From an uncultured Lachnospiraceae bacterium (GTDB lineage Bacteria > Bacillota > Clostridia > Lachnospirales > Lachnospiraceae): a stretch of 64,000 nt of DNA. The stretch spans positions 66,741 to 130,740 of the forward strand of contig CAJUDH010000007.1 in assembly GCA_910584845.1 (NCBI GenBank), in the 5' to 3' direction. The notes under the pieces are model-generated. The model saw nothing but the letters and a program-made list of their open reading frames with translations, was not told the DNA's origin and ran no database searches. This document shows positions 42,450 to 50,392 of this stretch, in pieces (within the stretch, counting starts at the first letter, position 1; the number at the start of each line of letters is the position of its first letter). Made by a program: the position numbers and the translations under genes.

Positions 42450-43294
42450 TCGTAGCAAAGACGGCAGGCTTCTGTTTCGGCGTGAAGCGGGCCGTAAAAC
42501 AAGTGTATGAACAGATTGAAAAAGCAAAGGAGCCCGTCTATACGTATGGTCCCATTATCCACAACCGGGAGGTGGTGCGGGATTTAGAGGAAAAGGGCGT
42601 CAAGGTGCTGGATACGGAAGAAGAATTGGGCCGGCTTTCCAGCGGGACCGTCATTATCCGCTCCCATGGCGTGGGCAGGCGGGTATACCAGATATTGGAG
42701 GGGAGCGGGGCCGAAATTGTGGACGCCACCTGCCCATTTGTGAAAAAAATCCACCGGATCGTGCAGGAACAGGAGGCCCAAGGCCGCCGCGTCATTATTA
42801 TCGGCGACCCCGGGCATCCGGAAGTCCAGGGGATCCGGGGCTGGGCCGGCGAGGGCACTTTAGTGGTCAAAGACATTTCCCAGGTGGACGATTTGCCTAT
42901 AAAACAAGGGGAACCCTTGTCTTTAGTGGCCCAAACGACATTTAATTACAAGAAATTTCAAGATATGGTTGAAAAATTTGAGAAAAAGGGTTATGATATA
43001 ATTGTTTTAAATACGATTTGCAGTGCAACTCAGGAAAGACAAGTGGAAGCTAGCCATATCGCCTCTATGGTCGACGTGATGATTGTGATAGGCGACAGGA
43101 AGAGTTCTAATTCGCAGAAGCTATATGAGATATGCCATGAGAAATGTAAGAATACTTATTTTATTCAAACAGTAGGCGATTTCAATCCTGAATGTGTGAA
43201 TTCTGTACGCAACGTAGGTATTACAGCCGGGGCGTCCACCCCGGAACAAATTATCGAGGAGGTTCATGCAAATGCCGGAATTAAACGAGTTTGA
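42440..43294 (+). CDS. ispH: 4-hydroxy-3-methylbut-2-enyl diphosphate reductase
   Basis: A 284-residue IspH, the last enzyme of the MEP isoprenoid pathway, with the three Fe-S cysteines in TAGFCFGVKRAV (Cys12), VDATCPFVKK (about Cys97) and NTICSATQERQ (about Cys193). GSHGVG-type and HPEVQG motifs are also present. It starts inside cmk and ends 29 bases into the S1 protein gene in another frame. In many clostridia IspH and S1 are one fused protein; here they are separate overlapping genes. AT content rises over the last third of the gene (around 42950-43200). Confidence 0.96.
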   Translation: MEVIVAKTAGFCFGVKRAVKQVYEQIEKAKEPVYTYGPIIHNREVVRDLEEKGVKVLDTEEELGRLSSGTVIIRSHGVGRRVYQILEGSGAEIVDATCPFVKKIHRIVQEQEAQGRRVIIIGDPGHPEVQGIRGWAGEGTLVVKDISQVDDLPIKQGEPLSLVAQTTFNYKKFQDMVEKFEKKGYDIIVLNTICSATQERQVEASHIASMVDVMIVIGDRKSSNSQKLYEICHEKCKNTYFIQTVGDFNPECVNSVRNVGITAGASTPEQIIEEVHANAGIKRV

Positions 43295-44399
43295 ACAAAT
43301 GTTGGAGGAGTCTATTAAGACAATTCGTACAGGAGAGGTCGTCACTGGTAAAGTCATTGATGTCAAAGATGATGAGATCGTCTTGAATATAGGCTATAAA
43401 TCGGATGGGATCATTCCCAGGAATGAATATACCAATGCGGCCAACGCCAATTTGCGCGACTTGGTCCAGGTAGGCGACGAGATGGAGGCCAAGGTGGTGA
43501 AAGTCAATGACGGCGAGGGCCAGGTTGCCCTTTCTTATAAGAGGCTTGCCATCGACAAAGGCAACAAGCGCCTGGAAGAGGCCTTTAACAACCAGGAAGT
43601 GATGACCGCAAAAGTAAGCCAGGTACTGGACGGTGGCCTGAGTGTGGAAGTGGAAGGGACCAGGGTCTTCATCCCGGCGAGCCTGGTATCCGATACCTAT
43701 GAGAGGGACCTGGCCAAATACGCAGGCCAGGATATTGATTTCCTGATTACGGAGTTCAACCCCCGCAGGCGCCGTATCATTGGCGACCGCAAACAATTGA
43801 TGATTGCCAGGAAGGCGGAAATGCAGAAGGCGTTGTTTGAACGGATCCAGGTAGGCGATACCGTGGAAGGAACCGTGAAGAATGTGACGGATTTCGGTGC
43901 GTTTATCGACTTGGGCGGCGCAGACGGCCTGCTCCATATTTCCGAAATGTCCTGGGGCCGGGTAGAAAACCCGAAAAAAGTCTTTAAGACCGGTGACCAG
44001 CTGAAAGTGCTGATTAAGGACATTAACGGGGAGAAGATTGCCCTGAGTTTAAAGTTCCCGGATCAGAACCCGTGGGTCCGCGCCAGCGAGAATTATGCCA
44101 TTGGAAACGTGGTGTCGGGCCGGGTAGCCCGGATGACCGATTTTGGCGCTTTTATTGAACTGGAACCGGGGGTGGATGCCCTGCTCCATGTATCCCAGAT
44201 CTCCCGTGACCATGTGGATAAGCCCTCAGACGTGCTCCGGATCGGCCAGCAGATCGAGGCCAAGGTCGTGGATTTCAACGGAGAGGACAGGAAGATTAGC
44301 CTTAGCATCAAGGCGTTGAACAGCGCCCCGGCCGCAGAGGAGAATCCTGATGTGGCAGATGTGGATATTGACGCAGTTGCGGCCGCCCAGGAAGAGTAA
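43272..44399 (+). CDS. rpsA: S1 RNA-binding domain protein (RpsA-like)
   Basis: A 375-residue protein with four S1 domains (about 18-90, 105-170, 190-258 and 275-343), for example VEGTVKNVTDFGAFIDLGGADGLLHISEMSW and VSGRVARMTDFGAFIELEPG. Firmicutes S1 homologs of this length are thought to help translation or RNA handling rather than to be a full six-domain ribosomal S1. The ATG at 43272 is chosen because AGGAGG (43257-43262) then has a 9-base spacing; the ATG at 43266 is only 3 bases away. The gene begins inside ispH and is followed by a strong terminator. Confidence 0.94.
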   Translation: MPELNEFEQMLEESIKTIRTGEVVTGKVIDVKDDEIVLNIGYKSDGIIPRNEYTNAANANLRDLVQVGDEMEAKVVKVNDGEGQVALSYKRLAIDKGNKRLEEAFNNQEVMTAKVSQVLDGGLSVEVEGTRVFIPASLVSDTYERDLAKYAGQDIDFLITEFNPRRRRIIGDRKQLMIARKAEMQKALFERIQVGDTVEGTVKNVTDFGAFIDLGGADGLLHISEMSWGRVENPKKVFKTGDQLKVLIKDINGEKIALSLKFPDQNPWVRASENYAIGNVVSGRVARMTDFGAFIELEPGVDALLHVSQISRDHVDKPSDVLRIGQQIEAKVVDFNGEDRKISLSIKALNSAPAAEENPDVADVDIDAVAAAQEE

Positions 44400-44410
44400 A
44401 CAAAAAACAT

Positions 44411-44452
44411 AAAAACCAGGGATCGAAAGAAATTTTGATTCCTGGTTTTTTT
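44411..44452 (+). terminator. Intrinsic terminator after the S1 protein gene
   Basis: AAAAACCAGGGATC (44411-44424) pairs with GATTCCTGGTTTTT (44437-44450) with one G-U pair, followed by TT. The remaining gap to 44663 shows only a weak TTGTTT/TATCAT promoter-like pair (44535-44562, spacing 16). Confidence 0.9.
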
Positions 44453-44663
44453 GCGGTTAAACGGATCCGGCCCTTGTCCCCGGGCTTGTTGCTTTTTGCC
44501 GGCAATCTTTCATGCCCCTTTTCTGAATAAAACTTTGTTTTATGTACATATTACATTATCATGATCCATCACCCATCTGCGCCTGGCAGCTGTTTGGGCT
44601 GCCGGGGCATTGCGGGGCAATGGCCGAAGATGGGGGAATTAGGAACGGGAAGTATGGGAAAGG

Positions 44664-45464
44664 ATGGCCGGTATGAGAAAAGACGGTAAGGAAACATGGG
44701 GCAAGGCAGGGGAAGGCGTCCCGATAGGTGGGGCTGCCGGGGCAAACCAGGCAGGCCAGGCCAGTGAGGCTAAGAGGGACGAAAAGGACATGGAGCAGAA
44801 GGAAAACGAGAAGCTGGAAGAGTATGGGCAAATGACCTTGGACCATAATCAGGGCAAACGGAAAATCCATCTCCTTTCGATTATCGGAGAGGTGGAGGGG
44901 CACGAAAACCTATCGGGAAATGCAAAGGCTACCAAATACGACCATGTGCTCCCCCAGCTTGCGTCCTTGGAAGACGACGATAGCGTGGACGGGCTTTTGG
45001 TGCTTTTAAATACCTCCGGAGGGGACGTGGATGCCGGCTTGGCTATTGCAGAGATGATTGCTTCCTTAAGCATGCCTACGGTATCTTTGGTGCTGGGCGG
45101 GAGCCATTCCATCGGGGTGCCTTTGGCCGTGTCAACGGATTATTCCTTTATTGTCCCTACGGGGACTATGATGATCCATCCGGTGCGTATGACCGGCATG
45201 GTAATCGGGGCATCCCAGACTTATGAATATTTCAATATGATCCAGGACAGGATCTTAAGTTTTACCAGCGCCCATTCCAAAATGCCTTATGACCAGGTCA
45301 AACGTTTGATGCACAATACGAAGATGCTTACCCGGGACTTGGGGACTGTCCTTGTGGGGGGGCAGGCTGTGGAAGAAGGGCTGATTGACGAGGTGGGGGG
45401 GATCCGGGAAGCCCTCCATAAACTTTACAGGCTTATTGACAGGCAGGCAGGCGCCCATAGCTAA
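44664..45464 (+). CDS. ClpP-fold translocation-enhancing protease TepA
   Basis: A 266-residue protein with a low-complexity charged N-terminus (about 1-70) and a ClpP/crotonase-fold protease domain. Catalytic-type residues: Ser in GGSHSIGVPLAVS (about residue 149-151), His in TGTMMIHPVRMTG, and the conserved NTSGGDVDAGLAIAEMI. This matches TepA of Bacillus, reported to assist protein export and SASP handling during germination. ATG alternatives at 44664 and 44673 both share the GGGAAAGG site, so the exact start is unsure. It is monocistronic. A sporulation-related role is by family only. Confidence 0.85.
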   Translation: MAGMRKDGKETWGKAGEGVPIGGAAGANQAGQASEAKRDEKDMEQKENEKLEEYGQMTLDHNQGKRKIHLLSIIGEVEGHENLSGNAKATKYDHVLPQLASLEDDDSVDGLLVLLNTSGGDVDAGLAIAEMIASLSMPTVSLVLGGSHSIGVPLAVSTDYSFIVPTGTMMIHPVRMTGMVIGASQTYEYFNMIQDRILSFTSAHSKMPYDQVKRLMHNTKMLTRDLGTVLVGGQAVEEGLIDEVGGIREALHKLYRLIDRQAGAHS

Positions 45465-45493
45465 CATGCCGCCGGCGGCCAAAACGCATTATC

Positions 45494-45526
45494 AGGGAGA
45501 ACTACGGTTTTCCCTCTTTATTTTAC
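45494..45526 (+). terminator. Intrinsic terminator after tepA-like gene
   Basis: AGGGAGAAC (45494-45502), TACG loop, GTTTTCCCT (45507-45515), then CTTTATTTT. A second small hairpin (AAGATGG with CCATCTT, 45541-45559) follows with TTTT. Confidence 0.75.
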
Positions 45527-45594
45527 CGGGAAATTGTGGTAAGATGGATTTGCCATCTTTTGGCCAGGTATGAAAGCCAAGGGGGGCGGTTTCC

Positions 45595-45624
45595 CATAAT
45601 ACAATGAAACATAATACAATGAAA
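45595..45624 (+). repeat. Perfect 15-bp tandem duplication upstream of ahpC
   Basis: CATAATACAATGAAA occurs twice back to back (45595-45609 and 45610-45624), 47 bases before the ahpC ATG. Each copy contains a TACAAT that could serve as a -10 box, but no matching -35 is seen. A regulator site (PerR or other) is possible but its sequence does not match a PerR box. Confidence 0.7.
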
Positions 45625-45671
45625 ATATGGCTGTCCAGCCGTAAACTATTTTAGGAAAGGGAAAAGGCGAT

Positions 45672-46235
45672 ATGAATTTGATTAACAGGGAAGTAGAAGA
45701 TTTTTGTGTACAAGCCTACCAAAACGGAAAATTTATGGAGGTTGACAAGGAGTCCTTATTGGGCCACTGGTCTGTCTTCTTTTTTTATCCGGCAGATTTT
45801 ACCTTTGTCTGCCCCACGGAGCTGGGGGATTTGATGGATTTTTATGAGGAATTTAAAAAGATTGGCTGTGAGGTCTATTCCATATCTGAGGACACGCATT
45901 TTGTCCATAAGGCATGGGCAGATGCTTCGGACACCATTGCAAAGGTCCGCTATCCCATGCTGGGGGATCCGGCAGGCGTGTTGGCCCGCCAGTTTGGTGT
46001 GCTAGTGGAAGAAGAGGGGCAGGCGCTTCGGGGGACATTTGTCATCAACCCGGAAGGGAAGGTCAAAGTTTATGAGGTCCATGACATGGGGATCGGCCGG
46101 AACGCACAGGAACTTCTAAGGAAGGTCCAGGCGGCCCAGTTTGTGGAGGCCCATGGCGACCAGGTGTGCCCGGCCAAGTGGAAGCCGGGGGAGGAAACTT
46201 TAACCCCCAGCCTGGACCTGGTAGGCCTTTTATAA
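45672..46235 (+). CDS. ahpC: Alkyl hydroperoxide reductase AhpC (2-Cys peroxiredoxin)
   Basis: A 187-residue peroxiredoxin with peroxidatic Cys47 in DFTFVCPTELGDL and resolving Cys166 in DQVCPAKW, plus YPMLGDPAG and GTFVINPEGK. It reduces hydrogen peroxide and organic peroxides and is recharged by AhpF or a similar reductase. The ribosome site is GAAAGGGAAAAGG. It is followed 16 bases later by a small protein equal to the N-terminal disulfide-relay domain of AhpF, so the two form a peroxide-defence operon. Confidence 0.96.
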   Translation: MNLINREVEDFCVQAYQNGKFMEVDKESLLGHWSVFFFYPADFTFVCPTELGDLMDFYEEFKKIGCEVYSISEDTHFVHKAWADASDTIAKVRYPMLGDPAGVLARQFGVLVEEEGQALRGTFVINPEGKVKVYEVHDMGIGRNAQELLRKVQAAQFVEAHGDQVCPAKWKPGEETLTPSLDLVGLL

Positions 46236-46251
46236 GGAAGGGGAAGGCATT

Positions 46252-46911
46252 ATGGTTGATAACGCATCCGTGCCGTCTCAATCCCCTTTGCTGGATGAGG
46301 CGCTTCAAGGGCAGTTAAAGCAGATATTGGCTAAGATAAAGGAGCCAGTGGATATTCGGGCTGTAGTGGATATGGAGGACAAAAACAGCCAGGAAATGGC
46401 GGCATTCCTGCGGGCATTCTGTAGCTTGTCCGGCTATTTACGCCTGGAACTCTACGGCGTGGAGGAAGCATCACAAGTGCCGGAGCTGGACACTACATGG
46501 CTTCCCGTGACCGGGCTGTATCAGGGGGGCGCTTACCAACGGGTGGCATTTCACGGGATCCCCGGAGGGAAGGAAATCAATTCTTTTGTGGCGGCGGTTG
46601 CCAACCTGGGAGGGGCCGGCAAAGGGGTAAACTTTTTGCTGAAAAAGAAGATCGACAAACTGCAGAAAGAGGCAAATTTAAAAATATGCGTGTCCCTTTC
46701 CTGCCACCATTGCCCTGGCGTAGTTGCCGCCTGCCAGAAATTGGCATTGCTAAACCCTAAGATAGAAGCACAGATGATAGATGCCCGGCTGTATCCGGAC
46801 CTGGTGGAACGCTACCAGATTGAAAGGGTCCCGTTCCTGATTGTGAATGGGCAGGACACTTATATGGGGAATAAAACCATAGAAGATATTGTCGAATTGT
46901 TAAATAATTAA
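46252..46911 (+). CDS. Stand-alone AhpF N-terminal domain (tandem thioredoxin fold)
   Basis: A 219-residue protein matching only the N-terminal part of AhpF: two thioredoxin-like folds, the second with the redox motif SCHHCPGVV (Cys151, Cys154), cis-Pro segment VERVPFLIVNG-like (IERVPFLIVNG), and a C-terminal helix. The flavin-bearing thioredoxin-reductase half of AhpF (about 300 residues) is missing, and no reductase gene follows. The disulfide shuttle to AhpC must therefore receive electrons from a separate thioredoxin-reductase-like protein encoded elsewhere. Some clostridia use such a split system. Cotranscribed with ahpC. Confidence 0.85.
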   Translation: MVDNASVPSQSPLLDEALQGQLKQILAKIKEPVDIRAVVDMEDKNSQEMAAFLRAFCSLSGYLRLELYGVEEASQVPELDTTWLPVTGLYQGGAYQRVAFHGIPGGKEINSFVAAVANLGGAGKGVNFLLKKKIDKLQKEANLKICVSLSCHHCPGVVAACQKLALLNPKIEAQMIDARLYPDLVERYQIERVPFLIVNGQDTYMGNKTIEDIVELLNN

Positions 46912-47015
46912 CAGAAATTTGCCGTAATTAGTAGAAAAATTGTTGATTTTATCCAAAAAATGGCAGAACTATTTTTGGAAAAAATAGTAAAATATTATGA
47001 AAAAATATTTTACCC

Positions 47016-47044
47016 TTGCATCTATGTGTGCAATATGCTATAAT
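47016..47044 (+). promoter_or_regulatory. Sigma-A type promoter for the glp leader
   Basis: TTGCAT (47016-47021), a 17-base spacer and TATAAT (47039-47044). It lies about 30 bases before the long leader hairpin and 170 before glpP. The rest of 46912-47015 is very AT-rich without genes. Confidence 0.82.
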
Positions 47045-47076
47045 TTAACCAATTAAAGAACAGTGCTGAGACGATG

Positions 47077-47130
47077 AGAGCATAGTAGTACAACAGAAAT
47101 GTTGTTGTATATCTATGCTCTTTGTTTTTT
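47077..47130 (+). terminator. Leader terminator, probable GlpP antitermination target
   Basis: AGAGCATAG (47077-47085) pairs with CTATGCTCT (47113-47121), and inside it ACAACA (47090-47095) pairs with TGTTGT (47100-47105). A T-rich tail (47121-47130) follows. It sits between the promoter at 47016 and the glpP start. In Bacillus, GlpP with glycerol-3-phosphate prevents termination at such leader hairpins of glp operons, so this is the expected control point of the cluster. Confidence 0.85.
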
Positions 47131-47213
47131 ATGAAGTGCCAGAATTTATGAATGATAACTGCCGCATTGTTTGGGAAAGGGATTTAAGAGACTGATGATG
47201 AGAGGGAGTTTTG

Positions 47214-47786
47214 TTGTTGGAACAGAAATTTTTTGACCTAATTGAGGCCAATCCGGTGATAGCGGCGATAAAGGATGACAGGGGATTGGCAGACTGCTGC
47301 TCTTGTGAAGACATCCGGGTCGTGTTCATTTTATACGGGGATATTTGCAACATCAACCGGATTGTGGAACAGGTGAAAGCGGCAAATAAGATCGCCATGG
47401 TCCATGTGGACCTGGTAAGTGGTTTGAGCGGGAAGGAGGTTGCAGTGGATTTCATCCGGTACAATACGTGCGCGGACGGGATAATTTCCACAAAGCCGCC
47501 CCTGATTAAGAGGGGGAAGGAGCTGCGGCTTTATACTACCTTGCGGATATTCATTTTGGATTCCATGGCTTTTGAAAATGTGCAAAAGCAGATGAGCATA
47601 GCCAGGCCGGACATGATTGAGATCCTCCCAGGATTAATGCCGAAGATTATTAACCGCATAAGCCGCCTGGTAAAGGTACCGGTGATCGCGGGCGGGCTGA
47701 TTTCGGAGAAGGAAGATGTGGTGGCGGCTTTGTCCGCGGGGGCCATTTCCGTTTCGTCTACCAATCCCCATGTGTGGGAGATGTAA
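47214..47786 (+). CDS. glpP: Glycerol-3-phosphate-responsive antiterminator GlpP
   Basis: A 190-residue GlpP-family protein: FFDLIEANPVIAAIKDDRGL at the N-terminus, VKAANKIAMVHVDLVSGLSG, FIRYNTCADGIISTKPPLIK, ARPDMIEILPGLMPKII and a C-terminal VIAGGLISEKEDVVAALSAGA, a TIM-barrel-like phosphate-binding segment. It binds RNA leaders when glycerol-3-phosphate is present. Three consecutive TTG codons (47211, 47214, 47217) are possible starts; AGAGGGAG at 47201-47208 favours 47214 or 47217. It is the first gene of the glp cluster and lies behind its own likely target hairpin, implying self-control. Confidence 0.92.
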   Translation: MLEQKFFDLIEANPVIAAIKDDRGLADCCSCEDIRVVFILYGDICNINRIVEQVKAANKIAMVHVDLVSGLSGKEVAVDFIRYNTCADGIISTKPPLIKRGKELRLYTTLRIFILDSMAFENVQKQMSIARPDMIEILPGLMPKIINRISRLVKVPVIAGGLISEKEDVVAALSAGAISVSSTNPHVWEM

Positions 47787-47873
47787 GGGACTTAAATGGT
47801 ATCATCAAAGATGGTATTATTTAATATATAAAAATGGCATGCAGGGCGTGCCGTAAAAATAAGGAGGATGTAT

Positions 47874-49370
47874 ATGGCAAAGTATGTAATGGCATTGGAT
47901 GCGGGGACAACCAGCAACAGGTGTATCCTGTTCAACGAAAAAGGGGAAATGTGCAGCGTGGCCCAAAAGGAATTCACCCAGTATTTCCCGAAGCCCGGCT
48001 GGGTAGAGCATGATGCGGACGAGATTTGGTCCACCCAGCTGGAAGTGGCCCAGAAGGCTATGGCGAATGTAGCGGCCACTGCCGCGGATATTGCGGCCAT
48101 CGGCATTACCAACCAGCGTGAGACGGCCATTGTGTGGGACAAGAATACAGGGGCCCCGGTTTTCCACGCTATCGTGTGGCAGTGCCGCCGGACTTCCGAG
48201 TATTGCGATTCTTTGAAGGCCAAGGGGTTGACGGACGCTTACCGGGAGAAGACGGGCCTGGTGATCGACGCTTATTTTTCCGCGACAAAGATCAAATGGA
48301 TCCTGGATAACGTAGAAGGCGCAAGGGAACGGGCAGAGAAAGGGGAACTGCTGTTCGGGACCGTGGAGACATGGCTGATCTGGAAACTGACCAAGGGCAA
48401 AGTGCATGTGACGGATTATTCCAATGCGTCCCGTACCATGCTGTTCAATATCCAGACCCTGCAGTGGGATGACGACATCTTGGCAGAGTTAGGGATCCCC
48501 AAATGTATGCTTCCGGAAGCCAAGCCTTCCAGCTGCGTATACGGCGAGGCAGACCCCCAGTTCTTTGGCGGCCCCATCCCCATTGGCGGCGCAGCCGGAG
48601 ACCAGCAGGCCGCGTTGTTTGGACAGACTTGCTTTAAGGCCGGCGAGGCGAAGAATACATATGGCACAGGCTGCTTCCTGCTGATGAACACCGGCGAAAA
48701 GCCCGTATTTTCCAAGAACGGCCTGGTTACCACCATTGCATGGGGCCTGGACGGAAAAGTGAATTATGCCCTGGAAGGTTCCATTTTCGTGGCAGGGGCC
48801 GCCGTACAGTGGCTGCGCGACGAGATGCGCCTGGTGGATTCTTCGCCGGATTCCGAATATATGGCCCAGAAAGTGGATGATACCAACGGCTGCTACGTGG
48901 TTCCGGCATTTACCGGGCTGGGCGCCCCCCATTGGGACCAGTATGCAAGGGGCACGATTGTAGGCATTACCCGCGGCGTGAACAAATACCACATTATCCG
49001 GGCTACTTTGGAATCCCTGTGCTACCAGGTGAACGACGTGCTTCAGGCAATGAAGGCAGATTCCGGCATTGACCTGGCTGCCTTGAAAGTGGACGGCGGC
49101 GCAAGCGCCAACAACTTCCTGATGCAGACCCAGGCCGATTTAAGCAACGCACCGGTCAACCGCCCCAAGTGTGTAGAAACCACGGCTATGGGCGCCGCTT
49201 ACCTGGCAGGCTTGGCAGTGGGCTATTGGGCCAGCAAAGAAGATGTGGTCAAAAACTGGGATATTGACCGGGTATTTGAGCCGGCGATTTCCGAGCAGGA
49301 GAGGGAAGGCCGTGTGAAAGGCTGGAATAAGGCAGTGAAATGTGCCTACGGATGGGCTAAGGAAGACTAA
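47874..49370 (+). CDS. glpK: Glycerol kinase
   Basis: A 498-residue FGGY-family kinase making glycerol-3-phosphate. Conserved blocks: MALDAGTTSNRCILFNEKG (about 6-24), TNQRETAIVWDK, VETWLIWKLT, IPIGGAAGDQQAALFGQTCF, KNTYGTGCFLLMNTG and VDGGASANNFLMQ. The ATG at 47874 follows AAGGAGG (47861-47867) by 6 bases; the ATG at 47868 abuts the site. It is the second gene of the cluster, after glpP and before glpF. Its product is the inducer for GlpP and the substrate for the GlpA-like dehydrogenase. Confidence 0.97.
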   Translation: MAKYVMALDAGTTSNRCILFNEKGEMCSVAQKEFTQYFPKPGWVEHDADEIWSTQLEVAQKAMANVAATAADIAAIGITNQRETAIVWDKNTGAPVFHAIVWQCRRTSEYCDSLKAKGLTDAYREKTGLVIDAYFSATKIKWILDNVEGARERAEKGELLFGTVETWLIWKLTKGKVHVTDYSNASRTMLFNIQTLQWDDDILAELGIPKCMLPEAKPSSCVYGEADPQFFGGPIPIGGAAGDQQAALFGQTCFKAGEAKNTYGTGCFLLMNTGEKPVFSKNGLVTTIAWGLDGKVNYALEGSIFVAGAAVQWLRDEMRLVDSSPDSEYMAQKVDDTNGCYVVPAFTGLGAPHWDQYARGTIVGITRGVNKYHIIRATLESLCYQVNDVLQAMKADSGIDLAALKVDGGASANNFLMQTQADLSNAPVNRPKCVETTAMGAAYLAGLAVGYWASKEDVVKNWDIDRVFEPAISEQEREGRVKGWNKAVKCAYGWAKED

Positions 49371-49515
49371 AGGTTAGCCGTCCCCAAAGGCAGGGCAAGC
49401 CCAAAGCAGACCGTTCGCATCCCCCGTAAGACATGGGATAACGTTCGTGTAAGGTTACGGAAAAGGAAAATTATCGGAAAAGCAAGCAGACAAAAAAGTA
49501 TAAGGGGGTTTCAAT

Positions 49516-50229
49516 ATGTTGCCATATATTGCTGAATTTATAGGAACCATGATGCTCATATTATTAGGTGACGGTGTGGTGGCGAACGTAACTTTGAATA
49601 AGTCAGGCATGAAGGGGGCCGGTTCCATACAGATTACCATTGCCTGGGGCCTTGCGGTCATGGTGCCCGCCTTTATCTTCGGGGCGGCATCCGGAGCCCA
49701 TTTTAACCCGGCTCTGACCATTGCCCTGGCGGTAGACGGAAGCCTTGGGTGGAATATGGTTCCGGGATACCTGATTGCCCAGTTTGCCGGCGCGTTTTTT
49801 GGGGCATGCCTGGTATATATCCTGTTCAAAGAACAGTTTGACGCCACGGATGCTGCCGGAACCAAGCTTGGCGTCTTCTCGACCGGGCCTTCCGTCCCCA
49901 ATATGCCTTTGAATATCCTGAGTGAAGCGGTTGCCACTTTTGTGCTGGTGTTTGCTATTAAAGGGATTGGGCAAGTGGTCGGCTGCGCCCCTGGCGTAGA
50001 TAAGTTCCTGGTATTTGGTATCATCGTTTCCATCGGTATGTCCCTGGGTGGCCTTACGGGCTATGCATTGAACCCGGCCCGTGACCTAGGGCCCCGCCTG
50101 GCCCATGCAGTCCTTCCCATTAAGGGCAAAGGGGATTCCAACTGGGGCTATGCGCCGGTTGTTATCGTCGGGCCGGTCATTGGCGCTATTGTGGCCGCGC
50201 TTCTGTACGGCGCGATCCCGTGGGCATAA
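49516..50229 (+). CDS. glpF: Glycerol uptake facilitator (aquaglyceroporin)
   Basis: A 237-residue MIP-family channel with six membrane helices and the two NPA boxes: NPALTIALA (about 68-76) and NPARDLGPR (about 186-194), the latter with the Arg of the selectivity filter and the D in NPARD typical of glycerol facilitators. It admits glycerol for GlpK. The gap from glpK (145 bases) shows an imperfect inverted repeat around 49420-49460 but no T-tract. The ribosome site is AAGGGGGT. Confidence 0.96.
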   Translation: MLPYIAEFIGTMMLILLGDGVVANVTLNKSGMKGAGSIQITIAWGLAVMVPAFIFGAASGAHFNPALTIALAVDGSLGWNMVPGYLIAQFAGAFFGACLVYILFKEQFDATDAAGTKLGVFSTGPSVPNMPLNILSEAVATFVLVFAIKGIGQVVGCAPGVDKFLVFGIIVSIGMSLGGLTGYALNPARDLGPRLAHAVLPIKGKGDSNWGYAPVVIVGPVIGAIVAALLYGAIPWA

Positions 50230-50319
50230 GAAGGGGATTGAAAAAGGGTTCTTGTTAGGCCATACATTCTGATTTCACCGCTTAAGTAGCTGAAAAGTTT
50301 GGAATATGGCATTAAGGGT

Positions 50320-50362
50320 AGGGCAGTATGTGAGGGCACATGGCTTCATGCGCCCTGCCCTG
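50320..50362 (+). promoter_or_regulatory. Imperfect hairpin before the glpA-like gene
   Basis: AGGGCAG (about 50320-50326) pairs with CTGCCCT (about 50353-50360) over a loop of about 26 bases with a further partial stem (GTGAGGGCAC). A TATTTTAG follows. It could be a second GlpP-responsive site or a weak terminator. No separate promoter is clear here. Confidence 0.35.
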
Positions 50363-50392
50363 TATTTTAGGCGTAGGAAAGGAAAAAAGACC

